Shown here piece after piece: positions 12,901 to 25,441 of a stretch of DNA of 64,000 nucleotides. The translations under genes were made by a program, and so were the position numbers. Numbering within the stretch: the stretch's first letter is position 1; every line of letters starts with the position of its first letter. This stretch comes from Acytostelium subglobosum LB1 (Eukaryota > Evosea > Eumycetozoa > Acytosteliales > Acytosteliaceae), in NCBI RefSeq assembly GCF_000787575.1, contig NW_012236497.1, positions 159,232 to 223,231 of the forward strand, in the 5' to 3' direction. The notes beneath the pieces are model-generated. The model saw only the letters and a list, made by a program, of their open reading frames with translations. It searched no databases and had not been told where the DNA came from.

Positions 12901-15900
12901 CTTTGCCGACGTGCTGCACTATGTTGAGCCGGCAATGGATGGCGAGCAGACGTGGTTCTGCTCACACAAGGACTTGGTCGAGATCTTTGCCAACTCACCT
13001 TTGCCTCCACTGCCGCCCTCGCCACCACCCCTGCCGCCTCCACCTGCCACCGCCAGCGGATCAAACGCGTCCAGTCTTCACAATAGCTCAAACACATTCA
13101 TGGACTACGACTTTGTCAACGTTTCCATCCCATACTGGTTGGTCTTTACTTACAACACCCACAAGAACATGCTAAAAGTAATGTTCTACTCAGAGACTGT
13201 GTCGCCCGATAAGGTGTTGCCAGCAGCATTCGTGGCGCCGACAACAAAGACAACATTGATTGGCGAGAGTGGTGGCGCGATCAAGCCTCGACCAGGCCAA
13301 CAGCAACAGCATCAACAAACGATGACTAACTCAATCGAATTGGAATCATCGTTGGACTCGCGACTCGTTGAGAGCAAGTACCAATGCTATCACATGCACG
13401 ACCTGGGCACGACCAAGGAGCGAGTCAAGAACATGCTCGGACACATTGTGCGACGTGTCAATCAAATGGTGTTGCTCAATCAGTTGGATGAGTTCCGCGC
13501 ATGTAGTCCACTGTTGCTGGTCCCAGAGAATGCATCATCGTCCACCTCGCCACCTGGCTCGGTCGTCTCGTTCGTCAAGCAAAGCCAACAAACGGCGGCA
13601 ACATCATCGCCCTCGTCTCACTTTGACGACGCACATATGGCCAAGTCATCGTCCAAGCATCCAAAGAAGCGAGGACATGCCAACGGAGAGTTTGCTTGCC
13701 CTCTCGTCTACAGCATGTGCCTGACGCTCAATGAGCGTCTGTCGCCCTCGGTCGCCATTCGTGGACTGATCAGCACGACGCTACACCCATTCTCCATCAC
13801 CAATCGCAAGAAGATGTTTGTGTATCGTGAGCGGGGCGGCAACGTCTTCTACATGAAGCTCTCGGAGCCACAATCAGTGCTGTCCGAGTCGCCCCTCACC
13901 TCGCCATCGCCCACGCCCCTCCAGTCGCCGCGACACTCGCCCCCACCCTCGCCCTCGACCAGCCCACCCAAGGATTCATTCATGAATCGCCCTTCTTCAG
14001 GCTCATTCAATCCAACCAACCCGCTCACTTCACAACAGCAGCAGTCTCAGCCTCAACAGAACTGTTTGTTGCTCGAGGTGTTTGGTATCGACCCACCTGG
14101 CCCCGAGATCACGATACAGCTGCACCAGCTACTCGAGTCCAAGTTGTCCAACTTGACGCTCAACTACTTCTCCAGTCTCATCATGCGTAACCCCTTGCTC
14201 AAGCTGACACAGCACGATGTGGACTTTATCAAGCCGCCCACGGCACTGCCCACCATTGTCCACTTCAAGATCCCCGACACTGTCCACGACGCGCATCTCT
14301 TCCTCCAGTTCATGAAACAGAACTTCTTGCAGTTCCTCACGCTCATGTACCTCACGCAGGGTGGCGGCAGTGGTCCACTCACTGGCTCACAGATGGTGCC
14401 CTCCAAGGACAATGCCTCGTCAATGTCGGCTTCAACATCAATGTTGCCCTCCAAGGACGACCGTGACATGCTCCCTGCAGACGCGCACATTGTTCGAGAG
14501 TACACATCGTTGGCCAGCACCATGGAGATACCCCACCCTCAATCTCAAGCTGCCACGTCACAGCCAGCCACCGTCACCACGCCCAACATCAATGGCGTGC
14601 CTGCTGCACAGACGTCCAACAAGTATGAGGTCAAGCCATCAGAGTACACATTCATATACAACTACATTGCATCGACCAACTCCCAGTCGGCACTGTCATC
14701 GATTGGACAGGGTATTGCCACAATCATTGTGAGCAGCGTGGATGTCAGCACAGGTGCCGCGCACGTGACACTCCCGTTGTCACCTTATCACTCCCACCAC
14801 ATGGACAAGAACAAGCATCACGTGGACGACATCATCAACTCGTTGCTCAAGGGTGTGGACAACTTGGGCGATACACTACCCATTACCTCAGTTCCCACTG
14901 CTGTGGTCGAAGGCGGCGGTGCGGATGACACCAAGGACTGGGACAACATCATCCAACTCAAGATATGGACACGTGGATCAATCAACAATGTACTTTTGAT
15001 TGAGAAGCTACAGCAATCAATCAATCAGACATTGTGCGAGTATCTGTTGGAGACTGTGCTGCCCAACATCCCCGTCACGTCGGATAACATCAAGAACGAC
15101 TATCTGGTGCATGCCGAGCGCGTGATGACCAAGGGCAAGAGCATACTCACGCCCAGCATCAGCGAGATCAAGTTGCCTGGATTCAACCTGCCCACATGGG
15201 CCACCTTTGACTTTGTCCAAGATGTTCGTGAACTGGTGGCCGACGTCAATCCCAAGCTCAACCCCTCGATGTGGTACCAAGAGTCTGCATCGGCAAAGCT
15301 TGTTCGTGTCACGCCACGCGTAAGCAACAAGTCGTCGACTGGCATGCATGGCCCTGGTATTACTGACTCCTCAGATCGCACGCTTGGCAACTCGTCAGAG
15401 CAGCGCCAACACACGTGCGACGATGTCAAGATCAATCTGTTGAACAAGAGCACGTATCAGATCGTCATCATTGGTGGCAAGACTGTTGACGAACCTATCA
15501 CTGCCTCTGGCGACGCATTGATGGAGCCCACTACAGCCACGCCCATCAACGTGGGCAACACAGAGGACCTGCTGTTCTATCTGCCCATCAAGGATGCTCA
15601 GTTGACACATGGTATCGCGAGACAGTCAATCATGATCGTCAACATCACGTCGGCACACTTTAGCATCATGAGCTACAATTGGAGCCAGAACAAGTTGGAG
15701 CATTTACAGACTGGACTCAACAGGATACAGACATGGCGCACACTACGTCGACATCTGCTCAATCAAGTGTTGCATCAGAAGATGGGTCTATTCAATCATG
15801 TACCCCAAGTGCCCATCAATCCGACCGTCACATCATTCTTCACGGACAAGCCACAACAACAGTTTGCAGCCAACTATGTACGATTCACCTATGACAATGT

Positions 15901-18406
15901 TGACGCGTTCATCAATCATCCATCGGTGCCCAAGAAGTCTGGTGGAGCACTGCTTACCATCCGTTCGGCTGAGGAGCTCTCAGGTCGTCTAGGCACAAAC
16001 GCCACACAAGTGCAACAAACATCGCGACTAACCAAGCAAAAGTCAATGTCTGGTAACATCACACCAGCGCCATCCCAGCCCCAGCAACCGGGTCAGACAA
16101 CCCAGCTACAGACACCAACGTCATCTCAGACACCCCAACAGTCTGCCCAACAGGCACAACAGCAGCAACAACAGGCCAAGAAGAAGGTGTCTGTTATCCC
16201 CGAGTTTGAATGGATGCTTCGCGATCATTATCCCACAAAGAGTACGATCAATAAGTCTACGCTGCCACACCTGACCGACCCGATTCAGTTGCATGGTGGA
16301 CAGATCAAGGCGATGGCGCAGCAAGTTGAACGCACACTCGAGGCCAAATCAATGATCACACGTGCCTACTCCTACTTCCTCGACGCGGACAAGACGCCCT
16401 CGCAACAAAACCTTGAGACCATCATCAAGATGTCGCGTCTCGTTCACTTCCGTTGCGTGCCATTCCTCTATGATGACTACCTGGACAAGGACTCATACCA
16501 TCACATCTCCAACAGGAACAACAACAACAACAATGGACAGTTGACAACCAACTCCCATACTCACACGCACTTGATCTCACCATCGGTTGTGGGTATTGTG
16601 ATGGCGCCACTGCGAGGCACACTCAATGCCGTGCCATACCTGAGCTTTGGCGAGCAGTCATTGCAAGGCAGCGGAAACTGGCGTCGTCGCGTCATGGAGT
16701 TCTTCCTGTTTGAGTACATCCACTACATGGAGAAGGCATTGCAATCTGCCAAGATCATCATCATCAACAATGTGGCGGTCGTGGACAGCGCGCAACAGCA
16801 GGCTTCTACTGTGCCCTCACTCAAGATGTCAGCCAGCACACCTCTATTGGACCTCACTCAATCAAGCAGCAGCAACAACAACAATATGCAGGCGATGGCC
16901 AAATCAATGATCGCCTACTTGCAAAAGACGTTCAAGGGTGGATCATTGCTGATCAAGATTGGATTCCGCGACCTGAGCGTGACGTGCGAGTTGTTCGCGC
17001 TTCTTCAGCCAACAACCGCGACATTGGACAGCAACACATCATCACCGCTGCAGAACATCATCAGCAGGAACCAGTCGACATTCTTTGCCGAGGAGTATGG
17101 CCGCTTCACGCACCAACTGCACCTCAACTCCTTCGTCTACGACTTCCACATCCGCCAGCTGTACGACTTTTTGAACAACAACAACACGTACTACGTTCCG
17201 CCCTCCACGGCGCCCGGCTCACCCGCCAAGTCTCCCACCAAGCCCGCCGCCGTGCCCCCCTCCAAGTACTTTATCGAGATGATGCAGTCACTGTCGCGAT
17301 ACTATCCCAAGCCGCCCGCGCATGCCTTTGGCTACCTGTACGAGTCGATGCTGACGGTCAACTCACCCATCCCACCCATCCAACTGTTTGAGTACCTGTG
17401 CAAGAACGCCAAGCAGTACTCTGTTTCCAATCTGGACGAAAAGCATGTGTCGCCCGCGCTCTACTTCTCCATTCCCGACCAGCAGGCTTCGGCCCCTGAC
17501 CAGAAGGTCTCCTTCAACTGGGACGTCGTCATATTCTGTGTGAACGAGAAGGACGAGGATGAGGAGCTGGCCACATCACCACCCACCACTGCCACCCTCA
17601 TCATTGAGTCAAAGTACCAACTCAAGCTCCAATACATCATCATCAAGACGGCCAACAGCACAACATTCCCGCGACTCGATCAGCCTGGCCAGCAATCAAT
17701 GACCCAGCACCAGACCCTCCCCCTCCTGCGATCGTCCACCACCAACACTCAATCGATGCACTCGTCACTTGATGGCCATGACCCGGCGCAGCAACAACAA
17801 CTCACGACCTCTCTCAATCCCAACACGGTCGATCACAACGAGCGCAATCTCCGCTCGATGCAGCTGTACGAGGAGATTATCAAGTCCAAGCTCAGCAAGA
17901 TAACGATCGCCACGAGCGTGGACTTCCAGCGCGATCGTCTGTGGTCCAAGATCCTACGCGGCAACCCTTACGAGCCAGCGCTCACCATCGCCGAGTTCAA
18001 CCAGTTCACCAGCCTGATCAAACGGCGCTCGATCAAGACGATGGACATGTCGCTGACGACGCCCATCAACCTGTTCCAGTACATGGGCAGCGTGTGGATT
18101 GGCCTGTGCAACAGCCTGGTCAAGACGTGTGGCGACCGCATCCGCCAGCTGCACAACGATCATGTCAAGCATCTGTTCATTCTCAATCCAACGCTCGATT
18201 GTCTGTTGTTGGAACTGGTGTACGACGAGCAGACCAAGGAGTCGGACGCATTCATCTGTCGCAAGGAAGGTGGCAACCTGCACACCAACAGCTCATCACT
18301 CAACGAAGAGGAGATCGATGGAATGGAGCTGTTACACGCCAGTCAACTTGTCACAACACTATGTCACTACCTTTGGAAACAGATGATGTTGAGTAGTGGA
18401 AACTAA
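6926..18406 (+). CDS. szt2: SZT2 homologue (KICSTOR scaffold; TORC1 nutrient signalling)
   Basis: Six exons: 6926..7144, 7221..7989, 8062..10972, 11051..11212, 11291..11615, 11687..18406. All introns are 71-78 nt with GTAAG donors and AG acceptors; coding length 11,106 nt gives 3,701 residues. Human SZT2 is of similar size. After a poly-Gln start, the N-terminal third follows SZT2 closely: a VWA-like strand with FYLDMSPSM (DxSxS near residue 191), EFQPSIHVTV, then VITDAVTSISD and VNFVQVGSGVYSHSDFGY. Removing intron 7990..8061 is needed for the VITD match, although it is in frame and stop-free. Acidic stretches (7395-7440, 11925-12010) and Pro/Ser/Gln-rich linkers interrupt conserved blocks; the C-terminal half is less conserved. 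In animals SZT2 holds KICSTOR and GATOR1 on lysosomes to restrain mTORC1; that role here is inferred. Confidence 0.9.
6932..6985 (+). repeat. CAA/CAG trinucleotide repeat (poly-Gln) at the SZT2 N-terminus
   Basis: Run of CAA and CAG codons encoding almost pure glutamine within the first 20 residues. Coding homopolymers of this sort are common in dictyostelids. Confidence 0.9.
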
Positions 18407-18482
18407 ACTTATAAACAGTATATATATAAATATTATATCACAGGAGCAAGAGATTGGTTGACTTGGCATGTGGACCAGATGC

Positions 18483-19120
18483 TCAGAGTAATGTGCATGT
18501 TTTCTTATTGCGGCGAATTCTCACTTGACGGACAGCCTCTTCAAGGACGGCCTCGATCGCCTTGCTCGAGAGGTTGGCTGCTTGGAGGTACTTGATGGCT
18601 TTGATCTTCAGTGATTCTTTGTTGATGTAGTCCTCAGTTTCCTGATCGATTGGACGCCTGTCAACATAAAAGGGATGAAAATTTACAATCTCCTTGTATT
18701 GTCGCTCGTCATCAGTCAATCCAACCATCAATCGTGGTGTCGACTTGGATCCTCCATATTTACATAAATGGTAGAAATCCTATTGATGGCGTGAAGTGGA
18801 AGTGAGTCTGTCTGGTCAATATGAGGTTGTCTAGGCTAGGCATTCACGGGCGGGATACTCACCAACCATATTCTTGAAAAAGTATGTAGGTAGAGTGGAC
18901 GTCAACAGAGCAAGTAGATGTCTGTTCCTGGGTAGATGACATCCTTCCATTGCTTGTAGTCGTAATCATCGATGACAGTGGCGTCAACAAAGGTGATTGT
19001 GCATGGGATGTTGTCCACTGTCATCTGGATCTTGCACTCCTCTGCCTTCTCCTGCTTCTTCAAAGGACCGACCAGCCACCCTACGGCTACACACTTTATT
19101 GAGTCAGAAGTGATCTCCAT
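18483..19120 (-). pseudogene. Degenerate Rho/Rac-like GTPase, copy A (in-frame TGA)
   Basis: Two exons, 19120..18863 and 18779..18483, split by an 83-nt intron (GTGAGT/ATAG) at the same place as in copy B. The layout follows Rac: IKCVAVG (beta 1), TVDNIPCTITFVDAT (beta 2-3), YPGTDIYLLC (Rac YPQTDVFLIC), RLMVGLTDDE (Rac IILVGTKLD), AIKYLQAANLS and IEAVLEEAVRQV, then a basic tail ending in CTLL, a CaaX-type box. The catalytic core is gone: the P-loop reads GWLVGPLK with no GK[ST], switch I is largely deleted, DTAGQ reads DATVID, and TKxD reads LTDD. A TGA at 18904..18902 interrupts exon 1 where copy B has TGC (Cys). The frame is otherwise open across both exons. Best read as a broken copy of a nucleotide-blind pseudo-GTPase; UGA readthrough is possible but unproven. 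Confidence 0.72.
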
Positions 19121-19123
19121 CAT

Positions 19124-20192
19124 TGTATTTGTAGATAGCGTTGAGGAGTTTATGAAGTTAGATCAATGTCCAACATTTTGATTGGGATGGATCACTTCAA
19201 ATCAAACTGCGGATTTCTAACTTGGAGCGATCATTGTCAGATTGGTTCTCCAACAAGAGTTGTTTTCTTTTTTCTACACTTCCCAAGTCCGACTCCTCAG
19301 TGTGATCAATATTTGTGTGTCTCTCAGTACAGATAAAGATATGTTTTTGGTATCCCCCATTAACAATTGGGCAACCGATGGCCCATCAGGTTGGGGGATT
19401 GGACCAAAGAACCCTTCATCGGTGTCAAAAAACAATCAAAATCAATCAAAATAATCAAAAACACCCAATGGACAGACACCAAAAAAAAGCATAGACACCT
19501 AGTTTATTGATTCATTCAATACCAACATCAAACATATCATTAACAATAACAACATTGTACTAATACATATACATACATTCATACATATACTCTACCTGTA
19601 CTATATTTAATCTAGATCACGACGGGACCACCCGATCAACCATCCACACACACACACACACAATCAATCAAACAACCACTCACTCAATCACACACACATA
19701 CGCATCCGATCACCACTAAACAGAACAGACATCTTAAGGATCAATCATAAACAGTAGCAACAACCACATCCATAGCCATCAATCAATCATTCTATCAATC
19801 AATTAATCAAACACGTACATTCCAACCTTTAAAGTGATACACATAATCCATCCATCCATCCATAGTTGTTTAAAGGTGGGTAACATATTTGGAAAGCGCA
19901 ACAACGATGTTGGCTGACCATCCAACCATTCATCCAACCATCCACCATCAATCACCATCAATCCAGATGATGAATGGCTATTTCTGATCACTCTACGTAT
20001 CATCTGACTAACATTCATTCATTCAATCATTCATTTATTCAATTAGTTCAATCATACATAATTTCCAATTTTGTTGGAATCAATCAATCAATCAATCATT
20101 TGTACATAGACCTACTTATTATTATTATTATTATTATTTATAAATTGTAACATACTCGCTCAATCACTCTCCAAAGAGATATTTAAAAGAAA
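19124..20192. other. Intergenic spacer with simple repeats
   Basis: About 1.07 kb without a convincing gene. It contains CA runs (about 19645-19660), long TCAA/CCAT tetranucleotide tracts, and an (ATT)n run at about 20117-20139 shortly before the ankyrin-TBC start. The promoter of that gene presumably lies in the last few hundred bases. A 70-codon open frame at 19242-19454 has no recognisable features. Confidence 0.55.
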
Positions 20193-22667
20193 ATGGAACC
20201 TGGTCTAGGAGCTGATGTGGCCCAAGGAGGAGGTAGTGGAATCAATGATCATGTTGATACCACCACAGTAGCAATCACAAACCAACATCAGCACCAACCA
20301 GCATTAGTGATGTTGGATCATACAACAGATGTCAGCAGTACAAGCACTGGAATCACAAATATTGATGTGGCCGGTGATCAATTGATCGAGACACAGCATG
20401 ATGATGAACCTAGACGCCCACTGGAGGCATTTCCCCACAAATCCGGCCTGTTCCCAATCCACGAGGCAGTGTACCACAACGACATGGCAACACTGATCGA
20501 GCACTTTGGCGAGCCAGACCTGCAGCTGCAACAACTGCAACTACAACAGACGCTGCAGTCGCCCGACGACAGCTTCAACAAGGAGGAGGACGACGATGAC
20601 GACGACGACGAACCCCACGACTCGGGCAATATCAACATCAACGACCGCGACACGCTTGGACGCACACCCCTGATGTACTCCAACCAGGTCATCACGGTCA
20701 GGTACCTACTGTCCAACGGCGCCCGCGTCAATCTGCGCGACCAGGAGCGCCAGACCTCGATGCATCGCGCGGCCATGTCCGGCCTGCACGACGTCCTCTC
20801 AGTCATGCTCGACTCGGGCGCACATATAAAGCGCGACAGCAATGGATGCACGCCACTACATCTGTGCGCCACGAGTGGCAGTGTTCGATGCGCCACCGCC
20901 ATGATGGAGCGCGGACCACGTCGCGTCAAGGCCGAAGCACGTGACAAGAAGGGCAAGACAGCGCTACACTACGCGGCCGAGTCTCCATCGCCCGACGACA
21001 CAGCACTTTTGATTATCCGAGCGTTGGTCAATGGTGGCTCGATATTGGACTCAAAGGACAGGGAGAAGAAGACACCTCTACACCTGGCGTCGATCATGGG
21101 CAAGATCAAGTGCATCACATTCTTGCTGGAGAAGGGTGCCAATGCAGATGCCGCCGACTACTTTGGTGCGCTTGCTCTCCACTACGCTGTCACCAATCAG
21201 AACTGCCACAAGGCGGTCAAGTTGATGGTAGCGCGCGGCGCCAAAGTCAACACGGCCGACAACACTGGCCAGACACCAATTTTCTACGCGGCCAAGTCTG
21301 GACATCCGAAGAATGTCAAGGCACTGCTTCGCGCTGGCTCGACGGCCAACGTAAAGGACTACCAGAACAAGACACCGTTGCACTTCTCGCTGGACATTGC
21401 CAACCCGACCATATCGAGTATGTTGGTTTCGGCTGGCGCCGACGTCACGCTGAGGTACAAGTACGGACTGAAGGGCGAGCACGCGAGGGTCTCCAAGGTG
21501 GACCCATCATCATCCTCATCGGACGGCAGTGGCGACAAGTCGGATGATGCCTCACAGGCACTGCATGCAGACATGTTTGGCTTCCTCCCCGACTCGTCGC
21601 TGACGGCTGCGCAGGTCAAGAAGTGGATGGACACAAAGGAGTACTATAACACGCTGCACAGACACAAGTCGAGCTTCGAGAAGCAGTGCGAGAAGAAGTG
21701 GGTCAAGATCATTGAGGGCTGGGCCAAGTACTCGGCCGCCAAGAGACAGACCAAGATTGGACGTCTAGCGTGGAAGAGTGTGCCAGACTCTGTGCGTGGT
21801 CAACTCTGGAAGTTGATCCTTACGCCCGAGACCTTCCAGGCCAAGTCCAAAGTGACCTACGAGCAACTACTCAACAACAACTCTGACTTTGTCAAGCAGA
21901 TCGATCTGGACATTGACAGGACCTATCGCAACCATCTATTCTTTAGAGAAAGGTTCAACCAAGGGTATGTGTGTGTGGCATCAAGACATGTCTGCGAGAC
22001 CAACTAACTCATACATCCATCAATCAATCATAGACAACAATCATTATTTAATGTATTAAAGGCTTATAGTTTATATGATCAAGAGGTTGGATACTGTCAA
22101 GGAATGAGTGGAATAGCATCGATACTGCTGATGTACATGGAGGAGGAGCAGGCATTCTGGGCACTGGTGGCACTAATGGAGTCGGACAAATATCAACTGC
22201 GTGGACTGTTCCTGCCGTCATTCCCCATGCTCTATCGCCACTACGCCATCCACGAAACACTCATACAGAAGGAGCTGCCCAAGCTTCAGACGCACTTTGG
22301 ATTCGAGGGCATCTCCACCTCGATGTACGCCACCAAATGGTTCCTGACGGTGTTTAGCGGCAACCTGCCGTTCGCCCTGCTCATCCGCTTCTGGGACCTG
22401 GTGCTGACCAATGGCTACTTTGTCATCCACACGCTGGTCATCCACATTCTGCGCCAGAACCAGGAGACGCTGTGCAAGGACGGCTTTGAGAAGATCTTGC
22501 ACTTCTTCTCATGTCTCGAATCCAACAGCATCGACATCTTCTCCTTCTGCAAGGCGGCCAAGAAGCATCGTATCTCAGAGAAGACCATTGGAAAGTTGCT
22601 CAAGAAACATGATGCCCTACAGGCACAGCTCAACCTTCAGCCACAAGTCGTGCTGCCGACCAATTAA
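20193..22667 (+). CDS. Ankyrin-repeat/TBC-domain protein, likely Rab GTPase-activating protein
   Basis: Exons 20193..21964 and 22034..22667 with a 69-nt intron (GTATGT/ATAG); 801 residues. An acidic, Gln-rich N-terminus is followed by about nine ankyrin repeats (roughly residues 85-425; for example TPLHLCATSGSVRCATAMM and KTPLHLASIMGKIKCITFLL). The TBC domain fills the C-terminal third: VPDSVRGQLWKLIL, the arginine-finger motif IDLDIDRTYRN, and after the splice the glutamine-finger motif VGYCQGMSGI. Both catalytic fingers (Arg of IxxDxxR, Gln of YxQ) are present, so it should be an active RabGAP. The partner Rab cannot be told. The ankyrin repeats probably provide targeting. Confidence 0.9.
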
Positions 22668-22867
22668 TTAATCGAGAGACTGGTCCATGAATTAGCCGAC
22701 TCCTTCCTCCAATCCATTGTAATAATAATACCTTTCTCCTCCATTCAGGACAAAAAACAGAATTTTATTTATCTCTATTACCGTACTTCTCTTTGCAAGC
22801 ATCATTGATAATCCTGTGGAACATGTCGACAAAACAGTGTGAGGGATATTTGATCAATCAAATAAGA

Positions 22868-23622
22868 ATGTCAGATACTAACAGTGACCATTTAGACATT
22901 TTTTCACTTCCTGAGATTGTTTTGTTTTGGATAGTATCACTGTCATAAAGGTCAGCCTAAAGTCGACAGAAACTAAATGGAGGAAGTGGGCACGATCGAT
23001 TGGTTTGGTCACATGGCGACTACATCATTTGTTAAAGTCAATCAACACAAGACTTAGAGTCAGGACCTTTGATGAACTCCAGTCACATGTTGATCATATC
23101 ATTGACAATCGATACACGACATATTCAGAGCGAATCACTCATCTCTCAGTCAATTGGTTCAATCAACTCCACATGGAAGTAACGAAAGCGATGCGGTCTT
23201 GTCTATCTGAACTCCTCTCTTTCACGTGGCTACTTGATCATGCAGTGAACTTGCTCTCAGTCGAAGCACCAAAGTGTCTGCGGTCAGCATCACTAGTGAT
23301 AAACAACGTGCTCTATGACAACCAGGAAATGGAAGATATTGAGACATCCATTGTCACCTTGGCATCGCTCATCTCACTCAAGAGCGTCTCATTCAGTATA
23401 TTCTGGACATCTGATGAAGGGTTGCCCTATGGGGAATGCTATGACAATGCCTTTATAATCCTTCCCATCGTAACAGCATTGACCCGTCCAAGTTGTGCGT
23501 CATGGCTTCAATCCCTTCAGTCACTCTCTTTGCAATACTTGGCGCCCTCGGATATGTTCCAGAACTCACAACAGTTGTTTGGATGTCTCCCAAGTCTCTG
23601 TCCCCATCCACAACGAAATTGA
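22868..23622 (+). pseudogene. F-box-like dictyostelid family protein, 5' frameshifted and 3' truncated copy
   Basis: ATG at 22868 opens an F-box-like start (FSLPEIVLFWIVS) that hits TAA at 22946. The homologous remainder continues in another frame from about 22950 (SLKSTETKWRKWARSIGL) to a stop at 23620-23622. Base-by-base comparison with the tandem copy shows one nucleotide missing here between GATAGT and CTAAA. Similarity to the neighbour ends abruptly after the AGTCTCTGT near 23600, removing the C-terminal ~220 residues. F-box proteins recruit substrates to SCF ubiquitin ligases, but no substrate domain is recognisable. Either a pseudogene or a sequencing indel; the truncation favours a pseudogene. 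Confidence 0.55.
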
Positions 23623-23691
23623 TCACATGATCAAACATTGCTATTGACCTCCTCCAACCAAAGCCTCGGCTATATATAAATAGTCACGTCA

Positions 23692-25142
23692 ATGATGTTG
23701 CCACAGATAGTTTGGTTTAGGATAGTGTCCGTAGCTCTGATGTCCTGTCTAAGATCAACAGATTCTAAATGGAGAAAGTGGCAAGATCTATTTGTTTAGT
23801 CTCATGGCAACTACATCATTTGTTAAAGTCAATCAACACAAGACTTAGAATCAGCTCGATCAATGATCTTGAGTCACATGTTGATCACATCGTCGACAAT
23901 CGATTCACAATACATCCAGAACGAATCACTCATCTCTCTGTCCAATCGTTGGAAGATCGATTCAATATCTCAATGTCCCAGACAATCCGGTCTTTCCTCT
24001 CTGAACTATGCTCGTTCAAGTCGACACTTGTTAACGCTGAGCATATTCTATTGGAGAGTACTGGTACAGATACACCCAAGAGTCTTCGATCAGTGACATT
24101 GGTGATAAACAACGAGCTCTATGAAGGCGAGAGAATGAATGAAATAGCGTTGAACATTGTCAACTTGGCGTCGCATTTTACACTCCAGAGTCTCTCGTTC
24201 CGTATTCACTGGACTATTGAAGGTATGCCCTATGAATGTCCGGACAATACCTACTTCATTCTTCCTATTATAACAGCATTGAACAATCCCATCTGTGCAA
24301 CATGGCTACAATCCCTGCAGTCACTCTCATTGAAATTCTTGGCTCCATCTGATATATTCCAGAACAAAGAGCAATTGTTTAGTTTCCTCTTAAGTCTCTG
24401 TAACCTAAGAAGTCTTGCAATCGTAGTCTGTCAGGATACAGACCTGGACCAAACACAGGTGGAGCAGGTGAACGATCATCTGCTCACCTATCTCCGACAT
24501 GCACCCAGTGGTGGACGACTTTACAAACTTGACTACCGGCTGATGATGTGCGAGGGTACGGGTCACCAACTCTTGACCTTCCTCCTCTGTGATCAAACAT
24601 GTACCATACAAGACTTGACAATCATGACACTGTTTGCCAACCTACCATATCCAATTGGTCGACGACTCCATCGACTTGGGATCACTCATTCTCCGCAGAG
24701 TGATCACGACACCATGATTGAAGACATAGATTACTTTCCTGTATTTAGATATACCATTCGTTCAGAGAGTCAACATAGTTTTACTCGATTGAGTCAGTCA
24801 CTATCACATGTTGACCATGTCGACCTTGGATATGTCAACGAATCTCAGTGGTATGTTTTGGACTCTATTGCCAGAGCAAACTCATACCCATCATCCATCT
24901 CACTCCGAGTACATTATGGCGGTGAACACATGCTCAATGACATTGTCAGACTATTCAACAAACCAATATGTCTCTATATCCAGCTGACTATAGTAAGGCT
25001 AGAAGATGACCCAGAAGTAACCCGAGATGTTACCAGGGTGCGTCAAGTTCTCCAAACAGCCATCGACCAAAACCCTAACATTCTAAACAAAGACTCATGT
25101 CTACATTCAGAACGTCTCATTGAGCATGGCTGGGTAATATAA
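23692..25142 (+). pseudogene. F-box-like dictyostelid family protein, second tandem copy, probable 5' frameshift
   Basis: The main frame is open from 23769 (MEKVARSICLV) to TAA at 25142, 457 residues. It shares about half its residues with the upstream copy over 230 residues and contains leucine-rich strand-like segments (LQSLQSLSLKFLAP, LRSLAIVV). An ATG at 23692 or 23695 gives the F-box-like start (MLPQIVWFRIVSV...TDSKWRKW), which leaves frame right after KWRKW because one G is missing relative to the first copy. The protein may therefore start at 23769 without the F-box part, be a pseudogene, or reflect one missed base. TATATATAAATAG at 23670-23682 sits where a core promoter would be. Confidence 0.55.
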
Positions 25143-25441
25143 TAAAATAGGACAGCAGCTGCATCGTTGGAAATGATTGATTGATAACCGAGACTAAAGA
25201 GGTATCGGGGGATTCATTTATTACAGCAAGTGAGTAGTAGCGATTGAGATATGTGTTATGTACTTGCGCAGTAGTAACATTAAGGAACATGAGTATGTTC
25301 GCTTGCTTGGAGTCTGTTGCCACCTATTTGCTCACTCGCTAGCTCGATCACTCGATCACTCGATCCCTCGCTCACCTGACTCATTCATTCGATCGATTAT
25401 TGATATGTATATGTCCAAACTTAATGGACACCTGTGCTTGC

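Noticed and set aside
19645-19700. Short CA/TCAA tandem repeats as a possible CRISPR or satellite array
   Set aside because: Simple-sequence repeats without spacers; eukaryotic nuclear context.
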